Below, piece by piece: positions 1 to 8,567 of a DNA stretch of 33,230 nt. Position 1 is the first letter of the stretch, and each line of letters begins with the position of its first letter. The notes under the pieces are model-generated. The model saw only the letters and a program-made list of their open reading frames with translations. It was not told the origin of the DNA and ran no database searches. The translations under genes and the position numbers were made by a program. Origin of the DNA: Bacteroidales bacterium. GTDB lineage: Bacteria; Bacteroidota; Bacteroidia; Bacteroidales; JAIPAH01. The stretch covers positions 1-33,230 of the forward strand of contig JAIPAH010000023.1 in NCBI GenBank assembly GCA_021740175.1. The letters are read 5' to 3'.

Positions 1-182
1 GACTCCAATATCCCCTGTGAAAGCGTAATACTGGCAGGGATCCCAAACTGGTTCATCTCTTCAATGGCAATATTTTTATATTTTTTAATATACTGAAGCC
101 TTTTCTGATGATTCGTTTGGCCGTTCACGGCCATAGGAACCACCAAATAAATAGCAAGCAAAATCCCTGTAAATATTCTCAT
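1..182 (-). CDS. Glucosaminidase-domain secreted protein (5' part only)
   Basis: Reading leftward from an ATG at 182, 60 codons stay open to the window edge. The start MRIFTGILLAIYLVVPMAVNG looks like a signal peptide. It is followed by a basic stretch and then by FGIPASITLSQGILES, which matches the start of the GH73-type glucosaminidase domain common in Bacteroidota cell-wall hydrolases; the Glu of ILES is the expected catalytic acid. Such proteins cleave peptidoglycan outside the cytoplasmic membrane and often carry C-terminal LysM repeats, but that part lies outside the window. The gene is divergent from rsmG, with 115 bases between the starts. The family call rests on a short segment. Confidence 0.7.
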   Translation of the reverse strand, partial: MRIFTGILLAIYLVVPMAVNGQTNHQKRLQYIKKYKNIAIEEMNQFGIPASITLSQGILE

Positions 183-297
183 CTCCGATTTTCTGAAAAG
201 TGATTATATTTGAAAACTACAAATATCGGTAAATATTGTTTCCAAAAATGGCAACTTATCCAATTGTATATCTCGTTATATTAATAAAAATAAGGCT

Positions 298-939
298 ATG
301 GATGTAATAGAAAAGTATTTTCCGCATTTAACAACTCTTCAAAAGAATAAGTTAGAGCAATTAGTGCCGCTTTTCCAGGAATGGAATATCAAAGTCAATC
401 TCGTTTCCCGAAAAGATATTGAATTCCTCAAAGTACGCCATGTCCTTCATTCTTTGAGCATTGCAAAGTTTTTCGAATTCCGTAACGAAACCCATATCCT
501 TGATGTAGGCACAGGAGGAGGTTTTCCCGGAATACCCCTTGCCATAATTTACCCCAATGTGCATTTCCATTTGGTGGATTCTACCGGAAAAAAGATAAAA
601 ATTGTCAATATCCTGGCTAAGGATTTGGAATTACATAATGTAAAAGCCGAGCAAATCAGAGGTGAAGAGCTGCAAGAGCGCTATGATTTTATCACCAGCC
701 GGGCTGTCACAAAGCTCCCGCTTTTTTTCTCATGGATAAAAGACAAAATCAAGAAGGAGAATGCCCATGAATTCCCGAATGGAATTCTTTATCTCAAAGG
801 AGGCGACTTTACAGGGGAACTCAACCAAATCCCCTGGCATCATGATATCTATCCCTTGGATGAGTGTTTTGAAGAATCCTTTTTCAAAAAGAAAAAACTC
901 TTATACTTATATCCGTCACACAAACAAAATGAGCGATAA
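298..939 (+). CDS. rsmG: 16S rRNA (guanine-527-N7)-methyltransferase RsmG
   Basis: RsmG (GidB) uses S-adenosylmethionine to make m7G527 in 16S rRNA in the cytoplasm. The 213-residue length is normal for the family. The SAM-binding motif I appears as LDVGTGGGFPGIPLAI (residues 68-83), followed by the acidic motif II VDSTGKKI (93-100). FITSRAVTKL (131-140) is the conserved segment with the family arginine. The N-terminal segment with WNIKVNLVSRKD and HVLHSL is also typical. The ATG at 298 gives the full family N terminus. No clear Shine-Dalgarno sequence is seen, which is usual in Bacteroidota. The gene stands alone between a divergent hydrolase and the OPT transporter. Confidence 0.95.
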   Translation: MDVIEKYFPHLTTLQKNKLEQLVPLFQEWNIKVNLVSRKDIEFLKVRHVLHSLSIAKFFEFRNETHILDVGTGGGFPGIPLAIIYPNVHFHLVDSTGKKIKIVNILAKDLELHNVKAEQIRGEELQERYDFITSRAVTKLPLFFSWIKDKIKKENAHEFPNGILYLKGGDFTGELNQIPWHHDIYPLDECFEESFFKKKKLLYLYPSHKQNER

Positions 940-1105
940 AACTCATTCATAAAACAGTTATTTATATATTCTCAAATAGACATATTATCATTTGATTAAA
1001 GGAAAATTATGTTCACAATTAATTAAATATTTATTTGCCTTTCCCGACAAATTTCTCGTAATTAGTTTGGCTTTTGATTGAAGTGATAACCAAAACCTAT
1101 TGTTT

Positions 1106-3166
1106 ATGGCAGAAGAAAAAAACTTTGTACCCTTCGTATCATCCGAAACGCGGATGGCCGAATTTACGTTCAGGGGATTAATCATCGGACTCGTACTGGC
1201 TCTTGTTTTAGGGGCAGCCAATGCCTACCTGGGATTGAAAGCCGGTATGACGATCGCTGCCACTTATCCGGCAGCAGTAATCGGGATGGCCATATTAAGG
1301 GCTATGAATGGGACCATCCTCGAAGAGAACTTTACTCGTACGGTAGGTTCCATCGGAGAATCTGTCGCAGCCGGAGCTATTTTTACGTTACCGGCATTTT
1401 TTATAAGCGGAATATGGGAGAACTTTTATACTCCAGGTCATTATGCTATTTCCGCTATCATCATGCTTACCGGCGGTGTGCTTGGTATTATGTTTGTCGC
1501 CTTACTGCGGCGCGTAATGGCGAATGATGCTTCTCTACCTTTTCCGGAATCCCAAGCGGCAGCCGCCATTCACAAAACCGGGCAAACAGGTAGCGGCTCC
1601 AAATATCTTTTCTGGGCTATGGGCCTTGGAGCAGTAATTAAGGCTATGGGTGATTTCCGGCTGTTTTTACCGGTATATCGCAATTTCATCCACTTCAAAG
1701 AACAATTTATTACCGGGGCAGGCGAAGCCATAAAAGCAAAAGGCGGAATACTGCTGGGCTCTCCGGGGCTCAAACCGGCCTATGTTGGTGTGGGATATAT
1801 TATCGGCCCCAAACTTGCCTCGCTTACTTTCAGTGGCGGTGTGATCGCATGGGGGCTCCTTACACCGCTGGCCTTGTATTTTATCATGCCTTTTATTGAT
1901 TTCGGAGCATGGTCCCAGTATCTTATGGACCAGGGTATTGCCGCTACTATGGCTGAAGCCCAGGAGAAAGTCAACGACCCGATTTTCCAGATTAATGCCA
2001 CATGGAAATCCGTCACACGTCCCATTGCTATTGGCGGTATGCTTGTAGGAACTATATGGACCCTTTGGGGAATGCGTGGCAGCCTTGCCCAGGGCATATC
2101 GCGCTCTATCCAGGACCTGAAGCAATCTGCTAAAGGAGGCGGTTTGGAAATCGAACGTATTGAAAAAGATATCAAATTCCATTGGATCATGATTGGCATT
2201 GTAGCAGCCGCCATAGCTACATTTTTCATTGCCAGTGCTATCTTTGGAGCGGAATTCATGACCGCCCTGATAGCGGCCATTGTAATGGTGATTTTCGGTT
2301 TCTTTTTTGCCGCAGTATCGGGGTATCTTGTGGGTATTATCGGCTCGAGTAATAACCCGATTAGCGGGCTAACGATTTCCACGGTTGTTGTCACTGCCTT
2401 ACTGATGCTTGTACTCGGAGCCCACGGTGAAAGCGGCATCGCCTCTACCCTGGCGGTTGCTGCCGTAGTATGTGTTTCCGCTGCCGTAGCCGGAGAAATG
2501 CTACAAGACCTCAAAGCAGGTCACATCCTTGGAGGTACTCCCTGGAAAATGCAGGTAGGTGATATTATCGGCGTTATTGCGGCTGCAGCCGTTTTGTTTA
2601 TTCCGATTTTCATCCTGCACGAAGGCGATATCGCAACCGGAAAACAACTCGGTTATATAGGCGGATTTGGTAGCCCTGAATTACCGGCGCCACAGGCCAG
2701 CCTCATGGCAAAACTATCCCAGGGAATCATTGGGGGGAACATGGCCTGGCCGTTGATCATCGTCGGTATGCTTATGAGCGTTGGCTTTATCCTTATGCAG
2801 GTGAAAAGCCCGATGCTCGTAGCTATTGGTATGTACCTGCCGCTGCAAACCACTTTTGCCATTTTCATCGGAGGTATTATCAAAGGCATCCTGCAATACT
2901 ATCAAAAGAAAAAACAGCATAGTAAAGAAAGAATAGAAAAGACCGATAATATCGGAATTCTGCTGGCCTCCGGCTTGATTGCCGGTGAAGCCCTGATTGG
3001 GCTCCTCTTTGCAGGTCTTGCCTTCGGCGAGGTCGAATGGTGGCGATTCAGCAATCCATCTTACCTCATATCTATCATTATCTTTGTGATTATAGGTATT
3101 GTCCTGGTAAGAATACCCATGAAAAGATCAGCAGGTTCCGAAAAACCGGCTGAAAAGTCTGAATAA
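1106..3166 (+). CDS. OPT family oligopeptide transporter
   Basis: This is a large polytopic inner-membrane protein of about 686 residues with many hydrophobic helices. The segment AYLGLKAGMTIAATYPAAV near the N terminus, together with SSNNPISGLTISTV and the repeated Gly/Ala-rich helices, is characteristic of bacterial OPT proteins, which import oligopeptides (or metal chelates in some relatives) by proton symport. I chose the ATG at 1106. An in-frame TTG at 1100 would add only two residues and has no better upstream sequence. The C terminus is a short charged cytoplasmic tail. A strong terminator follows at 3184. A dipeptidase lies two genes downstream, which fits peptide uptake, but the actual substrate cannot be read from sequence. 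Confidence 0.9.
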   Translation: MAEEKNFVPFVSSETRMAEFTFRGLIIGLVLALVLGAANAYLGLKAGMTIAATYPAAVIGMAILRAMNGTILEENFTRTVGSIGESVAAGAIFTLPAFFISGIWENFYTPGHYAISAIIMLTGGVLGIMFVALLRRVMANDASLPFPESQAAAAIHKTGQTGSGSKYLFWAMGLGAVIKAMGDFRLFLPVYRNFIHFKEQFITGAGEAIKAKGGILLGSPGLKPAYVGVGYIIGPKLASLTFSGGVIAWGLLTPLALYFIMPFIDFGAWSQYLMDQGIAATMAEAQEKVNDPIFQINATWKSVTRPIAIGGMLVGTIWTLWGMRGSLAQGISRSIQDLKQSAKGGGLEIERIEKDIKFHWIMIGIVAAAIATFFIASAIFGAEFMTALIAAIVMVIFGFFFAAVSGYLVGIIGSSNNPISGLTISTVVVTALLMLVLGAHGESGIASTLAVAAVVCVSAAVAGEMLQDLKAGHILGGTPWKMQVGDIIGVIAAAAVLFIPIFILHEGDIATGKQLGYIGGFGSPELPAPQASLMAKLSQGIIGGNMAWPLIIVGMLMSVGFILMQVKSPMLVAIGMYLPLQTTFAIFIGGIIKGILQYYQKKKQHSKERIEKTDNIGILLASGLIAGEALIGLLFAGLAFGEVEWWRFSNPSYLISIIIFVIIGIVLVRIPMKRSAGSEKPAEKSE

Positions 3167-3183
3167 TCAACCATAATTACTTT

Positions 3184-3219
3184 AAAAGGGCGTCAATCTA
3201 CTGGTTGATGCCCTTTTTT
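3184..3219 (+). terminator. Rho-independent terminator after the OPT gene
   Basis: A 13-base arm at 3184-3196 (AAAAGGGCGTCAA) pairs with 3205-3217 (TTGATGCCCTTTT), with one G-T wobble and an 8-base loop, and runs into six T. It lies 18 bases after the OPT stop codon. Confidence 0.88.
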
Positions 3220-3220
3220 G

Positions 3221-3228
3221 TAACTTTG
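3221..3228 (+). promoter_or_regulatory. Bacteroidota -7 box for the pqqD-like gene
   Basis: TAACTTTG matches the TAnnTTTG consensus exactly, directly after the OPT terminator and 16 bases before the next ATG. No well-spaced -33 TTG is visible (the nearest is only 13 bases upstream), so the call rests on one element and the context. Confidence 0.5.
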
Positions 3229-3244
3229 GGCATAAATTCTGAAT

Positions 3245-3622
3245 ATGAACATCTTTCAGCGAAGAAAAATTCTCAGGAACATCAACTCCCTCGACTTGGT
3301 TCCGATTAGGAGGCATCACCACCAATCGGAAGAAAACGGGTTGATAACTTTGATTGTACCCAAATTCGAAAAAAAATGGATGCGCAAATTTTTTATCTCA
3401 GGCCACAGGCGAGATCATCACAAAATCAAACTGGATGAGCTTGGATCGGAAACATGGAAAACCATTGACGGAGAAAAGACAGTAAAAGAAATCAGCGACA
3501 GCATTCAGAATCAGCATGAGGAGGAATTGGATGACCTGGATAATAGAGTGAGCCAGTTTATTTCACTATTGTATGAGCAAAGGTATATCACGTTCCAGCA
3601 ACTCGAAAATGCCCGTAAATAA
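3245..3622 (+). CDS. Stand-alone PqqD-like protein
   Basis: This 125-residue protein ends in a PqqD-type winged-helix fold. The segment LDELGSETWKTIDGEKTVKEI (about residues 72-92) is the family signature, followed by an acidic helix and VSQFISLLYEQRYITF. PqqD domains are peptide-recognition (RRE) modules of RiPP and PQQ biosynthesis, but no radical-SAM enzyme or precursor peptide is visible here. Many Bacteroidota encode such orphan copies with unknown function. The N terminus is very basic and His-rich (RRHHHQ near residue 23). It lies between the OPT transporter and pepD but has its own terminator-separated -7 box. A recognition or scaffold role is plausible but unproven. Confidence 0.75.
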   Translation: MNIFQRRKILRNINSLDLVPIRRHHHQSEENGLITLIVPKFEKKWMRKFFISGHRRDHHKIKLDELGSETWKTIDGEKTVKEISDSIQNQHEEELDDLDNRVSQFISLLYEQRYITFQQLENARK

Positions 3623-3703
3623 AAGGCATTCTCAAAATATATTTTAATTTTATGCTGTTAAAACGAAGTAAATAAAATTTATTAAACCAAAAAATTATAA
3701 AGA

Positions 3704-5164
3704 ATGAGTGAAGAAATAAAACAATTAGAACCAAAAGCATTGTGGAATAATTTCTACAAGCTTACGCAAATTCCACGACCTTCAAAACACGAACAGGAAG
3801 TCGCCGAATTTATCAAAAATTTTGGCCAAGAGCTCAACCTGGAAACCCAACAGGATGAAGCCGGTAACATCCTCATTCGCAAACCTGCCACGAAAGGCAT
3901 GGAAGACCGAAAAACGGTTATCCTGCAGGGCCACGTAGACATGGTACCTCAAAAAAACAATGATGTTGATCATGATTTTACCACTGATCCCATTGAAGCA
4001 TATGTAGATGGGGAATTTGTTACGGCTAAGGGGACTACCCTGGGCGCCGATAATGGTATGGGCGTAGCTGCCGGCCTCACGATACTGGAATCGAAAGATA
4101 TCTCCCATGGCCCCCTGGAAGTACTCTTCACTATGGATGAAGAAACAGGAATGACAGGAGTATTTGGGCTCAAAAAGAATTTCCTGAAGGGGGATATACT
4201 AATTAACATGGACTCGGAGGATGAAGGTGAATTATACATCGGCTGTGCCGGCGGTATGGACACTATGGCCGAATTCAACTATGAAAAAACCGATATCCCG
4301 AATGATGTAAAAGCTTATGAAGTTATAGCCAAAGGGCTGAAAGGTGGCCATACAGGATTAGACATTCATCTTGGCAGGGCTAATGCTATCAAAATCATTA
4401 ATCGTTGTATTTGGAATGCTACCAGGAAATTTGGCGTAAAGCTGGCCACATTCAACTCAGGCGATGTACGAAATGCCATCCCGCGAGAGGGAAGTGCGGT
4501 TATTGTAGTGCCCAATGATAAAACCAGTGATTTTGAAAAATATGTCAAAGAATACAACGAGATCGTAAAAAACGAGTACAGAGCTGTCGATCCTGATTTA
4601 GAGGTTTACGTGCAACCTGCAGACATGCCTAAGGAGATCATGGATGACAAGACCCAAAACAGTGTGCTGAATGCCATTTATGGTATACCGAATGGAGTGA
4701 TCAGCTGGCTTCCCGACATGCCCGAGGTAGTTGAGACCTCCACAAGTACCGGGATAATAAAAACAGAAGATGGTAAAGTTTCTGTTGTAAGCCTTCAGCG
4801 TAGCTCGGTAGACACTCGCAAGGAAGACCTTGGGAATATGATCAGGGCCATTTTTGAAGAAGCAGGGGCGAAGGTAGAACATCACGGCTCTTATCCCGGA
4901 TGGAATCCTGATGTCAATTCCCCGATTCTTGCCACTATGAAGGAAGTTTACAATAAAAACTTCGGCAAAGTACCTGAAGTTAAAGTAATCCATGCCGGTC
5001 TCGAGTGCGGCATTATAAAGGCCTTTTACCCGAACCTGGACGCTATCTCATTCGGCCCGAGCATCAGTTTCCCCCATTCACCCGATGAAAAGGTGAATAT
5101 TGAAACGGTCAATAAATTCTGGAAATTCCTTGAGCATACACTTGAGAATATACCGAAGAAATAA
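3704..5164 (+). CDS. pepD: Aminoacyl-histidine dipeptidase (PepD, M20 family)
   Basis: A cytosolic zinc peptidase of 486 residues, the usual PepD length, that hydrolyses dipeptides such as Xaa-His. Visible metal-site motifs are GHVDMV (His77, Asp79), TLGADNGMGVA (bridging Asp116), DEETGMTGVFGL (Glu146/Glu147) and NMDSEDEGELYIGCAGG (Asp170). The C-terminal His458 sits in SFPHSPDEKV. GGHTGLDIH in the middle marks the dimerisation/lid domain. The ATG at 3704 gives the standard start (LEPKALWNNFYKLTQIPRPS). It follows the pqqD-like gene by 81 bases and may use the peptides imported by the OPT protein. The 3' side runs into an inverted-repeat element. Confidence 0.95.
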   Translation: MSEEIKQLEPKALWNNFYKLTQIPRPSKHEQEVAEFIKNFGQELNLETQQDEAGNILIRKPATKGMEDRKTVILQGHVDMVPQKNNDVDHDFTTDPIEAYVDGEFVTAKGTTLGADNGMGVAAGLTILESKDISHGPLEVLFTMDEETGMTGVFGLKKNFLKGDILINMDSEDEGELYIGCAGGMDTMAEFNYEKTDIPNDVKAYEVIAKGLKGGHTGLDIHLGRANAIKIINRCIWNATRKFGVKLATFNSGDVRNAIPREGSAVIVVPNDKTSDFEKYVKEYNEIVKNEYRAVDPDLEVYVQPADMPKEIMDDKTQNSVLNAIYGIPNGVISWLPDMPEVVETSTSTGIIKTEDGKVSVVSLQRSSVDTRKEDLGNMIRAIFEEAGAKVEHHGSYPGWNPDVNSPILATMKEVYNKNFGKVPEVKVIHAGLECGIIKAFYPNLDAISFGPSISFPHSPDEKVNIETVNKFWKFLEHTLENIPKK

Positions 5165-5170
5165 AACATG

Positions 5171-5332
5171 CAAGAAGCCGTCCGAAAAGGTAAATATTTA
5201 TCGTTAAAGTAACTTGGTAAAGTCCAATTAAAAAACGAAACTCAATGATATTCAGCAATTTCCCTTCAGGAAATTTAAGGGTAAAAATTGCTGAATATCC
5301 TATTATAAGGCTTTTTGGACGGCCCCTTCTTT
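5171..5332. repeat. Nested inverted-repeat element (MITE-like)
   Basis: Outer arms AAGAAGCCGTCCGAAAAGG (5172-5190) and, reversed, AAGAAGGGGCCGTCCAAAAAG (ending at 5331) enclose an inner perfect inverted repeat: GATATTCAGCAATTT (about 5247-5261) against AAATTGCTGAATATC (about 5285-5299). Inside that is a further CCCTT/AAGGG pair. The roughly 160-base unit has no reading frame and lies just after the pepD stop. It could be a non-autonomous transposable element with terminal repeats. A structured transcript end that also serves as the pepD terminator is the alternative. Confidence 0.55.
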
Positions 5333-5368
5333 ATTCCAAGCATTTGCTAAAAATTCGATTTCAAAATT

Positions 5369-5398
5369 TTGCACCCCTGAAATAATTCGCTAGTTTTG
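5369..5398 (+). promoter_or_regulatory. Consensus Bacteroidota promoter of rpmH
   Basis: A -33 TTG at 5369-5371 and a -7 box TAGTTTTG at 5391-5398 are separated by exactly 19 bases, the optimal arrangement for the Bacteroidota primary sigma factor. The predicted start leaves a leader of about 20 bases before the rpmH ATG at 5427. Confidence 0.85.
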
Positions 5399-5426
5399 CA
5401 CCTCCAAAAAAGAAAAGACTGGTACA

Positions 5427-5585
5427 ATGAAAAGAACATATCAACCATCAAGGAAAAAGCGAATCAACAAGCATGGCTTCCGAAGTCGGATGAAAACCAA
5501 AGACGGTAGAAAAGTATTATCCCGACGCCGTGCTAAAGGGCGCAAAAAATTGACAGTTTCGGACGAGAAACTGGACAAACGGTAA
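5427..5585 (+). CDS. rpmH: 50S ribosomal protein bL34
   Basis: A 52-residue, highly basic protein starting [12 protein letters not shown], with the invariant [25 protein letters not shown] and VS segments of bL34, a structural protein of the large ribosomal subunit. It has its own consensus promoter and its own terminator. The usual downstream partner rnpA is not present here; the next gene is a small membrane protein, so this copy is a single-gene transcription unit. The extension DEKLDKR after KLTVS is slightly longer than in many Bacteroidota. The identity is certain. Confidence 0.98.
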   Translation: MKRTYQPSRKKRINKHGFRSRMKTKDGRKVLSRRRAKGRKKLTVSDEKLDKR

Positions 5586-5614
5586 TTATAAAATTCGGTA
5601 TAAACTGCAGCATA

Positions 5615-5646
5615 ATGGCGGCAATGTATTTACGTTGCCGCCTTTG
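5615..5646 (+). terminator. Terminator after rpmH
   Basis: GGCGGCAA at 5617-5624 pairs perfectly with TTGCCGCC at 5635-5642, with a 10-base loop and a short T run after it. It lies 31 bases downstream of the rpmH stop. Confidence 0.75.
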
Positions 5647-5734
5647 CTATTTATAACTGATTTATATTTTCCTTCAAACAAGTAGTTAGTCAACGGAAAT
5701 AAATTATTTTCGCAGGGGAGAAATAATAGTCGAC

Positions 5735-6082
5735 ATGTTTAGGGTATTAGTCATACTTTTACTTATATACGTTTTTGTGAGGCTCTTCACAAAATATGTG
5801 TTCCCATATATTATTAAGCGTTTTATTCGCAGAACTCAGAAAAAATATGAGCAGGATCGGCAGGATTATCATCAAAAGCGTTCCCGGAAAAAACGCAAAA
5901 AAGAAGGGGAAGTTACCGTCGAGTATGTTCCTGAAGACTACAACAAACACAAGGATAATAACCTGGGGGAGTATGTGAATTTCAAAGAAGTAAAAGAGAA
6001 AGAGAAAGAAAAAGATAAAAAGAAAAGCCAAGGGAAAGACCAGGACGACGAGCATGAATCAAATAAAAAACATAAGAAATAA
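5735..6082 (+). CDS. Small membrane-anchored charged protein (DUF4834-like)
   Basis: This 115-residue protein has one N-terminal hydrophobic helix (residues 2-25, FRVLVILLLIYVFVRLF) followed by a very charged cytoplasmic tail. The tail is rich in Lys, Arg, Glu and Asp and includes a KEKEKEKDKKK run of low complexity. The layout and the FTKYVFPYIIKRFIRR segment resemble the DUF4834 family of Bacteroidota, whose function is unknown. The gene sits 28 bases before the YfhO-like gene on the same strand, so the two are probably cotranscribed. Beyond being a likely single-pass membrane protein, no role can be assigned. Confidence 0.7.
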   Translation: MFRVLVILLLIYVFVRLFTKYVFPYIIKRFIRRTQKKYEQDRQDYHQKRSRKKRKKEGEVTVEYVPEDYNKHKDNNLGEYVNFKEVKEKEKEKDKKKSQGKDQDDEHESNKKHKK

Positions 6083-6110
6083 TTCTGAATATTAATTCAA
6101 AGCTATAATT

Positions 6111-8567
6111 ATGAAAAACATCGATCTAAAGCAGTTTTTCCCCCATATTACAGCACTAGTTATTTTTCTTTTGATTGCCGTAATGTATATGAACCCTGTT
6201 TTATCAGGAAAAAAAGTACAACAGGGAGATATCGCCAACTACAAGGGGATGTCCAAGGAAATCAGGGATTTCAGAAGCGAAACGGGTGAAGAGCCTCTGT
6301 GGACCAATTCAATGTTTGGCGGGATGCCCTCTTACCAAATCTCCACCAAATACCCCTCCAATTTAATAAAAGAGGTGGATAAATTTTTACGATTAGGCTT
6401 ACCGCGGCCGGCAGATTATTTGTGGCTTAACATGCTTGGATTCTTTATACTTCTATTAGCCATGAGGGTCAATCCATGGATGAGTATAGTCGGGGCCATA
6501 GCCTACGCTTTCTCCTCATACTTTTTTATCATTATAGAGGCCGGGCACAATTCTAAGGCTCATGCTATGACATACATGGCTCCTGTTCTTGCAGGAGTAA
6601 TATTAACCTACCGGGGCAAATATTTACTCGGAGGGATCCTTACCATACTATTCGTCTCACTTGAGGTGTCGACCAATCATCTTCAAATTACTTATTATTT
6701 AATAATCATTCTAATAATTCTTGGTATTGGCGAACTTATACATCATGCTAAGAAAAAACAATTTCCACACTTTCTAAAAGCGACCGGTATTCTACTGGTC
6801 GCAGCTCTCATTGCTGTTGGACCAAATATAACAAGTATACTACTGACTCAACAATACAGTGAGCACACTATCAGAGGCGAATCAGAATTATCAACCGAAA
6901 AAGAAAACCGGACCTCAGGGCTGGATAAAGATTACGCCACGCGATGGAGCTATGGGAAAGAAGAAACCTTTACCCTAATGATCCCCAATACTAAAGGAGG
7001 CGCCTCCGGGCGAATCGGACAAGACCCCGACAATCTAAAAAATGTTGATAACCAGCGACTGAAACAAATAATCGGCCAGCAAAATCATTATTGGGGGAAT
7101 CAACCCTTTACCTCAGGGCCTGTTTATGTAGGGGCTATCATTGTCTTTCTCTTCATCCTCGGGCTTTTCATTGTCAAAGGAAGACTTAAATGGATACTGC
7201 TGGTTGCCACTATTTTATCCGTTATGCTCGCCTGGGGGGATAATATGATGTGGTTTACTGACTTCTGGCTTGAGCATGTTCCGGGATACAACAAATTCCG
7301 TACAGTGTCTATGACACTTGTTATTGCCGAGCTGTGTATGCCGATTTTAGCCTTTATGGGGTTGTATAAAATTTATAAAAATCCGGGCATCTTCAAGGAA
7401 AAACGAAGAGAATTTCTTATAGCACTGGGGCTTACAGCTGGTGTATCCCTTATCTTATACCTGCTTCCGCAGACTTTTTTCAATTTTATTAGCGAGCAGG
7501 AAGTAAACAGGTTTAACCAGCTAAAAAATTCGCAACCCCAAAACGCTAATCAAATAAACCTCATACTGGAGGAGCTCAAATCAGTCCGTGTAGACATCTT
7601 TAAAGCCGACGCCATCCGAAGTTTCTTTTTCATCATCCTGGGGGCGGGTTTAATCTATCTTTATTCCCTTAAAAAAATCAAAGCAAAGTACCTCATCCTG
7701 GGGCTTGGCATCCTTATAACCATTGACATGTGGGCCGTAAATAAAAGGTATCTTAATAATGATGATTTTGTAAATAAAAGGGTGGTCAATAATCCCTTCC
7801 AACCAACAAAAGCCGACAAGCAAATCATGAAGGATAACGACCCCAATTTCCGGGTATTCAATACTACCGTTAATACCTTCAATGATGCCAGTACGTCCTA
7901 TTTCCATAAATCCATCGGGGGATACCATGGTGCTAAACTACGACGTTACCAGGAACTCATTGACTATCACATCAGTGAACAAAACCAGGACGTGTTGAAT
8001 ATGCTCAATACGAAGTATTTTATTGTCAAAGGAAATAACGGGAAACCGGTGGCAAAAAGAAATCCGGGGGCATTGGGAAATGCATGGTTTGTTGAAGAGT
8101 ATGAAATTGTTGCCGATGCCGATGAAGAGATCAATGCTTTGGATGATTTCAATCCTGAGCAAACAGCATTTGTCGACAAGCGATTTAAGGACCATTTGAA
8201 CGGGAAAGCCTTTGAAAAAGATCCGAATGCCTCCATCGAATTGACCGATTACAAGCCTAATCATTTGGTATACCAAAGCAAAACCAATAAAGAACAACTG
8301 GCGGTATTTTCTGAAATATATTATCCCAATGGATGGCAAGTATACATTGACGGGGAACCTGCTGATCATTTCAGGGTAAATTATGTTCTTAGGGCCATGG
8401 TAGTGCCGGAAGGAGAGCATAAAATCGAATTCAAGTTCCAACCGAAAACTTACTATACGGGTGAAAATATAGCCCTGGTAAGCTCTATTATTCTCTTTAT
8501 CCTGGTTATTGGCGGACTATATCTTGAGATAAGAAAAGGAATAACAAAAAGCAGGGCAAATGAATAA
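6111..8567 (+). CDS. YfhO-like large membrane protein (GT-C type)
   Basis: An 818-residue protein with many transmembrane helices in the first two thirds, a soluble domain (about residues 560-780) and a last helix near the C terminus (IALVSSIILFILVIGGLYL). The N-terminal segment with NSMFGGMPSYQIS and the GHNSKAHAMTYMAP motif are typical of Bacteroidota YfhO-like proteins. The family is related to GT-C glycosyltransferases that use polyprenyl-linked sugars; in Bacillus, YfhO adds sugar to lipoteichoic acid. Here it probably glycosylates a surface polymer or protein, but this is an inference. The 3' end overlaps the next glycosyltransferase gene by 8 bases, which indicates coupled expression with the glycan locus. 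Confidence 0.85.
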   Translation: MKNIDLKQFFPHITALVIFLLIAVMYMNPVLSGKKVQQGDIANYKGMSKEIRDFRSETGEEPLWTNSMFGGMPSYQISTKYPSNLIKEVDKFLRLGLPRPADYLWLNMLGFFILLLAMRVNPWMSIVGAIAYAFSSYFFIIIEAGHNSKAHAMTYMAPVLAGVILTYRGKYLLGGILTILFVSLEVSTNHLQITYYLIIILIILGIGELIHHAKKKQFPHFLKATGILLVAALIAVGPNITSILLTQQYSEHTIRGESELSTEKENRTSGLDKDYATRWSYGKEETFTLMIPNTKGGASGRIGQDPDNLKNVDNQRLKQIIGQQNHYWGNQPFTSGPVYVGAIIVFLFILGLFIVKGRLKWILLVATILSVMLAWGDNMMWFTDFWLEHVPGYNKFRTVSMTLVIAELCMPILAFMGLYKIYKNPGIFKEKRREFLIALGLTAGVSLILYLLPQTFFNFISEQEVNRFNQLKNSQPQNANQINLILEELKSVRVDIFKADAIRSFFFIILGAGLIYLYSLKKIKAKYLILGLGILITIDMWAVNKRYLNNDDFVNKRVVNNPFQPTKADKQIMKDNDPNFRVFNTTVNTFNDASTSYFHKSIGGYHGAKLRRYQELIDYHISEQNQDVLNMLNTKYFIVKGNNGKPVAKRNPGALGNAWFVEEYEIVADADEEINALDDFNPEQTAFVDKRFKDHLNGKAFEKDPNASIELTDYKPNHLVYQSKTNKEQLAVFSEIYYPNGWQVYIDGEPADHFRVNYVLRAMVVPEGEHKIEFKFQPKTYYTGENIALVSSIILFILVIGGLYLEIRKGITKSRANE

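Noticed and set aside
1100-1105. TTG start six bases before the ATG of the OPT gene
   Set aside because: It adds only two residues, and the ATG at 1106 is the simpler start.
1667-2514. Long minus-strand open frames inside the OPT gene
   Set aside because: They lie wholly opposite a clear OPT-family coding sequence and show no recognisable domain; they are shadows of its codon pattern.
5759-6055. Minus-strand Phe/Leu-rich frame opposite the small membrane protein
   Set aside because: It is the complement of a Lys/Glu-rich tail; the plus-strand frame fits the operon and a known membrane-protein layout.
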